Shown here: positions 60,346 to 64,000 of the stretch, one piece after another
Layout: the number at the start of each line of letters is the position of its first letter
Position numbering within the stretch: position 1 is the stretch's first letter
Source of the DNA: Sandaracinus sp.
GTDB lineage: Bacteria > Myxococcota_A > Polyangia > Polyangiales > Houyiibacteriaceae
Assembly: GCA_020633125.1 (NCBI GenBank)
Contig: JACKEH010000008.1
Location: forward strand, 76,061-140,060
Reading direction: 5' to 3'
DNA length: 64,000 bases
Made by a program: the position numbers and the translations under genes
Notes under the pieces: generated by a model
The model's database searches: none
Told to the model about the DNA's origin: nothing
The model's input: only the letters and a program-made list of their open reading frames with translations

Positions 60346-62285
60346 CGCATCCTCCGGTCGCCGAAGTAGCTCATCGCCATCGCGAGCTGCTGCCGCGCGC
60401 CGTAGTCCACGACCCCACCGCCGAGCACCCGCTCGTAACGCGCCAGGAGCGAAGCGTCCGCGGCGAGCGCGGGGTCGCGCCACACGGAGCTCGCGGTCTG
60501 AAGCAGCTCGCGGCGCTCCTCGATCTCGCGACGCGCCAGCTCGGCGTCGCCGACCTCGAGCGCTTCGGCGGCACGCTGCAGCGCTTCGCCCGCTTGGAAC
60601 GCGAGCACGGTGCGCTTCACGGTGCGCACTACCGACGCGTGCGCCCGCTCGGTGTCGACGCGCGAGGCGCGGACCTGACGCACGATGGTCTCGTTCGATC
60701 GGCGCGCGAGGTCCTTGTAGTCGAGCGTCACCTTCGCGACCTCGACGTCACGCGTTCCGGCGGGCACCTCGAGCTCCATCAAGATCACGTGCTGGTCGCC
60801 GCGCCGGAAGGTCGGTAGGTGGATGCGAAGCCCGCGCTCGTCTTCGTTGCGACGGTCGGTCGCGATGCCGAGCTCGCGAGCGATGCGCGCGTCGGTCGCG
60901 ACCTCGGTGGCGCGCACCGCGGCGTGCTCCGCCTCGCTCAGCAGACGCGAGCCGTAGACCCGGCGCGCGACCACGCCTTCGCCGAGCTCGACCCGCACCC
61001 GAAGCGCCTGAGCCACGGCCTGCGCACGGGCGCGAAGCTCGTCCTCGAGGATCGGCTGCACGTCCTCGGGGCGCCGCACGAAGTGGTAGCTGCCGCTGCC
61101 TTCGCGCGCGATCGAGAGCATCGTCTGCTCGTCGAAGTCGGTGCCGAGACCGATCGCGGTCGTGAGCATGCCGGTGGCGTCGAAGTGCCGGCGCGCGATG
61201 GCGCCGAGCTCCTGCGCGGAGGTCTGCCCGATCGTCGCTTGGCCGTCGCTGATCAAGAGCGCGACGCCGAGCGTGTTCGCGGAGCGCCGTGCCCCGTCGC
61301 CGACCCGCTCGAGCGCGGCCGAGATGTTCGTGCCGCCGCCGGGCGCGAGACGCCGAATCGCTTGGTGCGCCGCCTGGCCGTTGCCGCGGCGCGCCGGCCC
61401 GAAGTCCACCGACGCGTCGTCGGAGTAGCTGACGAGCGTGAAGGTGTCGTCCGGTCCGAGGTCGTCGACGATCGCGTGCGCGGCGGCCACCGCGTGGTGC
61501 CACTTCTCGCCGTGCATCGAGCCGCTGCGGTCGAGCACGAGGCGGACGTCCATGTGCGGACGTTGGGGGAGCTCGCCTTCGCGGCCGACGAGCGCGACCT
61601 GCAGGTGCACGCGGTCGCGCCCGACGTCGAGCCGCTCGCGCTCGAGCTCCGCGAACATCGCCATGCCCTCACGCGCGGGTTTCGGATAGGGGAGCGCCTC
61701 GCGCTCGGCGAAAGCCTCCAGGCGCACGTGCTCCCCGCCCACCATCACGCCGCGATCGAGCAGGTCCTCGAGGCGCGTGCGCATGCCGTTGCCGCCGACG
61801 AAGGTCGACGCGAGTACGCCGTTTTGGGGCAGCGCCACGGGGGCCGCGGGGCGCGCGCGAACCGTGCTGCCACCGGAAGCGGCGGCGCCGACGGTCCCCG
61901 CCACGCCGTAGCGAGCCTGGGTGCGGCGAGGCGCGACGTAGCCGGCGCGCCCTTCGTACGAGCCGCTCGCCATGGCGGAGGCGCCACCCGCGGGAGCGCC
62001 CGCGAACGCCGCTTCGGCCGCCGGCTCCGACTCGGCTCGCGCGAGCAGGTCCGCGACCTGGGCCGTCCCATCGTCCATGACTTGGCCACGCGCAGTGGGC
62101 GTCTCCGCCACGACCGCGGCCTGCGTTTCGGCGGGAGCGGGCATCTCCCCGGACGCCAAGAACGACGTCTCCTCCCGCTCGACCGTGGGCGCTTCCGCGG
62201 CCTCTGGTGCGCTCGAGTAGTTGCAACCCAGGGCCAACATGAGGACGCACCTCACCCAGCCCGCCGTCGTCCGACGCGGTCCCAT
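60342..62285 (-). CDS. VWA-domain lipoprotein
   Basis: 647 residues from the ATG at 62285 with GGAGGAGGAACG upstream. Lipoprotein signal (VRCVLMLALGC), an Ala-rich region to about 150, then the VWA domain. MIDAS is DVRLVLDRSGSMHGEKWHHA (DxSxS at about 250), with TNISAALERVGDG (Thr) and ALLISDGQATIG (Asp). A helical tail follows (LAFQAGEALQRAAEALEVG). It resembles the TadG/YfbK group of VWA lipoproteins. Binding of a metal-dependent ligand at the surface is expected. Two-gene operon with 59332-60345. Confidence 0.85.
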   Translation of the reverse strand: MGPRRTTAGWVRCVLMLALGCNYSSAPEAAEAPTVEREETSFLASGEMPAPAETQAAVVAETPTARGQVMDDGTAQVADLLARAESEPAAEAAFAGAPAGGASAMASGSYEGRAGYVAPRRTQARYGVAGTVGAAASGGSTVRARPAAPVALPQNGVLASTFVGGNGMRTRLEDLLDRGVMVGGEHVRLEAFAEREALPYPKPAREGMAMFAELERERLDVGRDRVHLQVALVGREGELPQRPHMDVRLVLDRSGSMHGEKWHHAVAAAHAIVDDLGPDDTFTLVSYSDDASVDFGPARRGNGQAAHQAIRRLAPGGGTNISAALERVGDGARRSANTLGVALLISDGQATIGQTSAQELGAIARRHFDATGMLTTAIGLGTDFDEQTMLSIAREGSGSYHFVRRPEDVQPILEDELRARAQAVAQALRVRVELGEGVVARRVYGSRLLSEAEHAAVRATEVATDARIARELGIATDRRNEDERGLRIHLPTFRRGDQHVILMELEVPAGTRDVEVAKVTLDYKDLARRSNETIVRQVRASRVDTERAHASVVRTVKRTVLAFQAGEALQRAAEALEVGDAELARREIEERRELLQTASSVWRDPALAADASLLARYERVLGGGVVDYGARQQLAMAMSYFGDRRMR

Positions 62286-62439
62286 CGTTCCTCCTCCGCG
62301 CACCCTCCAGCGCGCTGGTGAAGGGGCAGACGCCGCCCCCCACGTGGACCTTGGGCGTCACGGTCGATTTTCTCGCAGCGCGGGTCGTCGGAGGGGGCCC
62401 CTTCCGGTTGGGCCTCGAACGCGCTATCCCCCGCGGCAA

Positions 62440-63150
62440 ATGACGCAGTCTCTCGTGACCACGACCCTCCGCGACGACGTCGCGGTGATCCGCATGGACG
62501 ACGGCAAGGCGAACGCCCTGAGCCCGGCGATGCTCACCGAGCTCTCCGCTGCGCTCGACGCCGCCCGCGAGAGCGCGAAGGCCGTGGTGCTCGCGGGCCG
62601 ACAGGGGCGTTTCAGCGCCGGCTTCGACCTGAAGATCATGACGAGCGGACCGGACGCCGCGCGCGAGCTGGTCACCACTGGCTGCGAGACCGTGCTTCGG
62701 CTCTACGAGCACCCACAACCGGTCGTCGTCGCCTCCACGGGGCACGCGATCGCGGGCGGCGCGGTGCTGCTCCTCGCGGGGGATCTGCGGCTCGGCGCCC
62801 AAGGCGCGTACCAGACTCAGCTCAACGAGGTGGCCATCGGTCTGCCGATGCCGCTCTTCGTGAGCGAGCTGGCCCGCGAGCGCCTCGCCCGCGAGCGCTT
62901 CGTGCAGGCGACCCTGCTCGCGCAACCGATGAACCCCGATCAGGCCGCAGCGGTCGGCTTCCTCGATCGCGTCGTCGAAGAAGAGAGCCTCCTGGACGAG
63001 GCGGTGGCCTCCGCCGCCAAGCTCGCCGAGCTTCCCAGCGTGGCCTTCTCCGTCACCAAACGCTCGCTTCGCGAGGTCCTCGTCAACGAGGTGCGGGCGA
63101 CGTTGAGCGACGACCTGGACCGCGTCTTCGCTGCCTTCGGCAAGCGCTGA
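62440..63150 (+). CDS. Enoyl-CoA hydratase/isomerase family protein
   Basis: 236 residues from the ATG at 62440. Crotonase fold: VIRMDDGKANALSPAMLTEL, AGRQGRFSAGFDLKIMTSG (oxyanion-hole loop), VVASTGHAIAGGAVLLLAGD, and ELPSVAFSVTKRSL near the end. One catalytic Glu expected in the second oxyanion loop is replaced by Ala/Gly, so it could be an isomerase or thioesterase-like member. Cytoplasmic lipid or acyl-CoA metabolism. Divergent from the VWA operon. Confidence 0.85.
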   Translation: MTQSLVTTTLRDDVAVIRMDDGKANALSPAMLTELSAALDAARESAKAVVLAGRQGRFSAGFDLKIMTSGPDAARELVTTGCETVLRLYEHPQPVVVASTGHAIAGGAVLLLAGDLRLGAQGAYQTQLNEVAIGLPMPLFVSELARERLARERFVQATLLAQPMNPDQAAAVGFLDRVVEEESLLDEAVASAAKLAELPSVAFSVTKRSLREVLVNEVRATLSDDLDRVFAAFGKR

Positions 63151-63189
63151 TCTTGCCTCGCGAGGGAGGCCGCCCCTACCCTCGCGCGC

Positions 63190-63507
63190 ATGTCCGAACG
63201 CATCTCTCGTCGTGTCTTTCTCGCGCGCGGCGTCGCCTTCGGTGCCGTCGCAGGCGCCGTGCTCACCGTCGGTTGCGGCGGCGAGGAAGCCCTCACCTGC
63301 ACCGACGTCTCCGGCCTCTCGGCCGGCGAACAGGCCGCTCGCACCGGCCTCGGCTACGTCGACACCTCGCCGCACGGCGCCCAGAAGAACTGCACCAACT
63401 GCAACTTCTTCCAGGCCGGCGCGGCCAACGCGTGTGGCTCGTGCACCCTCGTGAAGGGTCCGATCCACCCGAGCGGCTACTGCAACAGCTGGGCGGCCAA
63501 GGCCTGA
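63190..63507 (+). CDS. HiPIP-type iron-sulphur lipoprotein
   Basis: 105 residues from the ATG at 63190. The twin-arginine motif ISRRVFLARG is followed by a hydrophobic stretch and a lipobox-like TVGC, so Tat export plus lipidation is possible. The mature domain has four cysteines in the high-potential iron-sulphur protein order: NCTNCNFFQAG, ACGSCTLVKG, SGYCNSW. It would hold one [4Fe-4S] cluster and pass electrons at the outer face of the inner membrane. It lies 40 bp after the hydratase gene. Confidence 0.85.
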   Translation: MSERISRRVFLARGVAFGAVAGAVLTVGCGGEEALTCTDVSGLSAGEQAARTGLGYVDTSPHGAQKNCTNCNFFQAGAANACGSCTLVKGPIHPSGYCNSWAAKA

Positions 63508-63528
63508 GCGCCGCCGTTGGTTCGCGTC

Positions 63529-63552
63529 GAGAGCCCGCTTCGGCGGGCTCTT
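63529..63552 (+). terminator. Terminator-like hairpin
   Basis: Perfect 8-bp stem GAGCCCGC / GCGGGCTC with TTCG loop, extended by A-T, about 22 nt after the HiPIP stop. It resembles the comEC hairpin in sequence (GAGCCCGC-GCGGGCTC), but no poly-T follows. Confidence 0.65.
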
Positions 63553-63592
63553 CGCGTTTCGGAGCTCGAACCGGCCGAGTGGCTCTCGGCGC

Positions 63593-64000
63593 TCAATCGA
63601 CCGGCGGCGCGCAGACTCGGTAGTCGTCGCCCAGGGTCGACGCGATGCCATCGGTCACGACCAGATCGACGTCGCAGCGGTCGCCCGCCGCACAATCGCC
63701 GTCCGACCGGCAGTAGCGAAGGCAGAAGTTGTCGTCGAGCGTGTCCTCGCCGAAAGAGACGCAGGCCATGCCCGCCCCACATCGGAGCGAGAGGTTCGAG
63801 TTGTCGCAGCCCTGCGCGTATTGGCCGAGCGGCCCGGCGACGTCGCAGAACGGGCCGCTCACGGTGCTGACGTAGCAGCCTTGGCCCACCGCACACCCGA
63901 CCCCGACGTGCGGGTAGCACTCGAGCGGCGCCGGATAACACCGGCCGTCGGGCCCGCAAAGCCACTCGTCTGGACACTGCGCTTCGGTCTCGCAGACGAA
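63593..64000 (-). CDS. Cys-rich protein, 5' end beyond window
   Basis: The last 135 codons of a gene running in from the right edge. More than 18 cysteines in the visible part: ETEAQCPDEWLCGPDGRCY, PLECYPHVGVGCAVGQGCY, QGCDNSNLSLRCGAGMAC, and CLRYCRSDGDCAAGDRCDVD. The pattern C-x-x-D-x-x-C-G-x-x-x-x-C of myxobacterial surface proteins is repeated. Secreted or lipid-anchored, disulphide-rich; function unknown. An internal GTG at 63889 could start a shorter form. Confidence 0.75.
   Translation of the reverse strand, partial: FVCETEAQCPDEWLCGPDGRCYPAPLECYPHVGVGCAVGQGCYVSTVSGPFCDVAGPLGQYAQGCDNSNLSLRCGAGMACVSFGEDTLDDNFCLRYCRSDGDCAAGDRCDVDLVVTDGIASTLGDDYRVCAPPVD

Overview
The window is a high-GC, GC3-biased chromosomal segment that reads like a myxobacterium (Myxococcota), probably Polyangiales/Sandaracinaceae-like. 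The signs are many lipoproteins with LVAC- or LAAC-type lipoboxes and Asp-rich linkers, MopE-type DxDDDCDGxxDE motifs, several HRDxxPxN Ser/Thr kinases, an FHA/sigma-54 activator, an HD-GYP/DUF4388 signalling protein, PEGA and VWA proteins, and a HiPIP lipoprotein. The genus is an inference. No rRNA, CRISPR array or complete tRNA gene was found.

Layout. 0-7 kb: lipoproteins, a membrane protein with a Cys motif, a beta-propeller protein and unknowns. 7-14 kb: an accessory patch. It holds a Y1/RAYT-like transposase gene, a 1,033-bp tandem duplication that carries a headless second transposase copy, and two copies of an outer-membrane-protein/lipoprotein cassette, one decapitated at the edge of the duplication. 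A CbrC-like protein, a tRNA-Arg 3' remnant and dispersed GC-rich repeats lie in the same patch. 14-19 kb: comEC, a lipoprotein, a HemJ-like membrane protein and a GNAT-like protein. 19.9-25.6 kb: three consecutive cell-wall-hydrolase-like genes. These are an esterase/M15-like fusion and a divergent pair of lipoproteins (a VanY-like peptidase and a lysozyme-like protein) that share one C-terminal domain. 25.6-30.7 kb: mazG, an M29-like peptidase, and a caspase/CHAT-like protein with a small partner.

30.9-43.4 kb: signalling and surface genes: a winged-helix regulator, a Ser/Thr kinase, an HNOB/V4R-like domain, an FHA/sigma-54 activator, mlaE, a GspE_N/HD-GYP/REC/DUF4388 protein, a very large MopE lipoprotein, a surface protein and a DUF1244 protein. 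Almost every gene here is broken by one or more frameshifts, while mlaE and its lipoprotein partner are intact. The long ORFs on either side are clean, so this looks more like a locally poor assembly than a cluster of pseudogenes.

43.4-64 kb: a 14-bp minisatellite, an M23 peptidase, unknown membrane genes, plsC, a cyclophilin-type lipoprotein, TerB-like and PEGA proteins, a metallo-beta-lactamase-fold hydrolase, a thioredoxin, an M20 peptidase, an ECF sigma factor divergent from a two-gene operon, a histidine kinase, a Ser/Thr kinase, a VWA operon, an enoyl-CoA hydratase and a HiPIP lipoprotein.

The least explained structures are (a) two dispersed copies of an element that embeds a Shine-Dalgarno plus five-codon ORF (MNQxx) in an inverted repeat beside a second GC hairpin; (b) a second dispersed hairpin found just after two stop codons; (c) the transposase/duplication/cassette rearrangement; and (d) the wall-hydrolase trio with a shared uncharacterised C-terminal domain.
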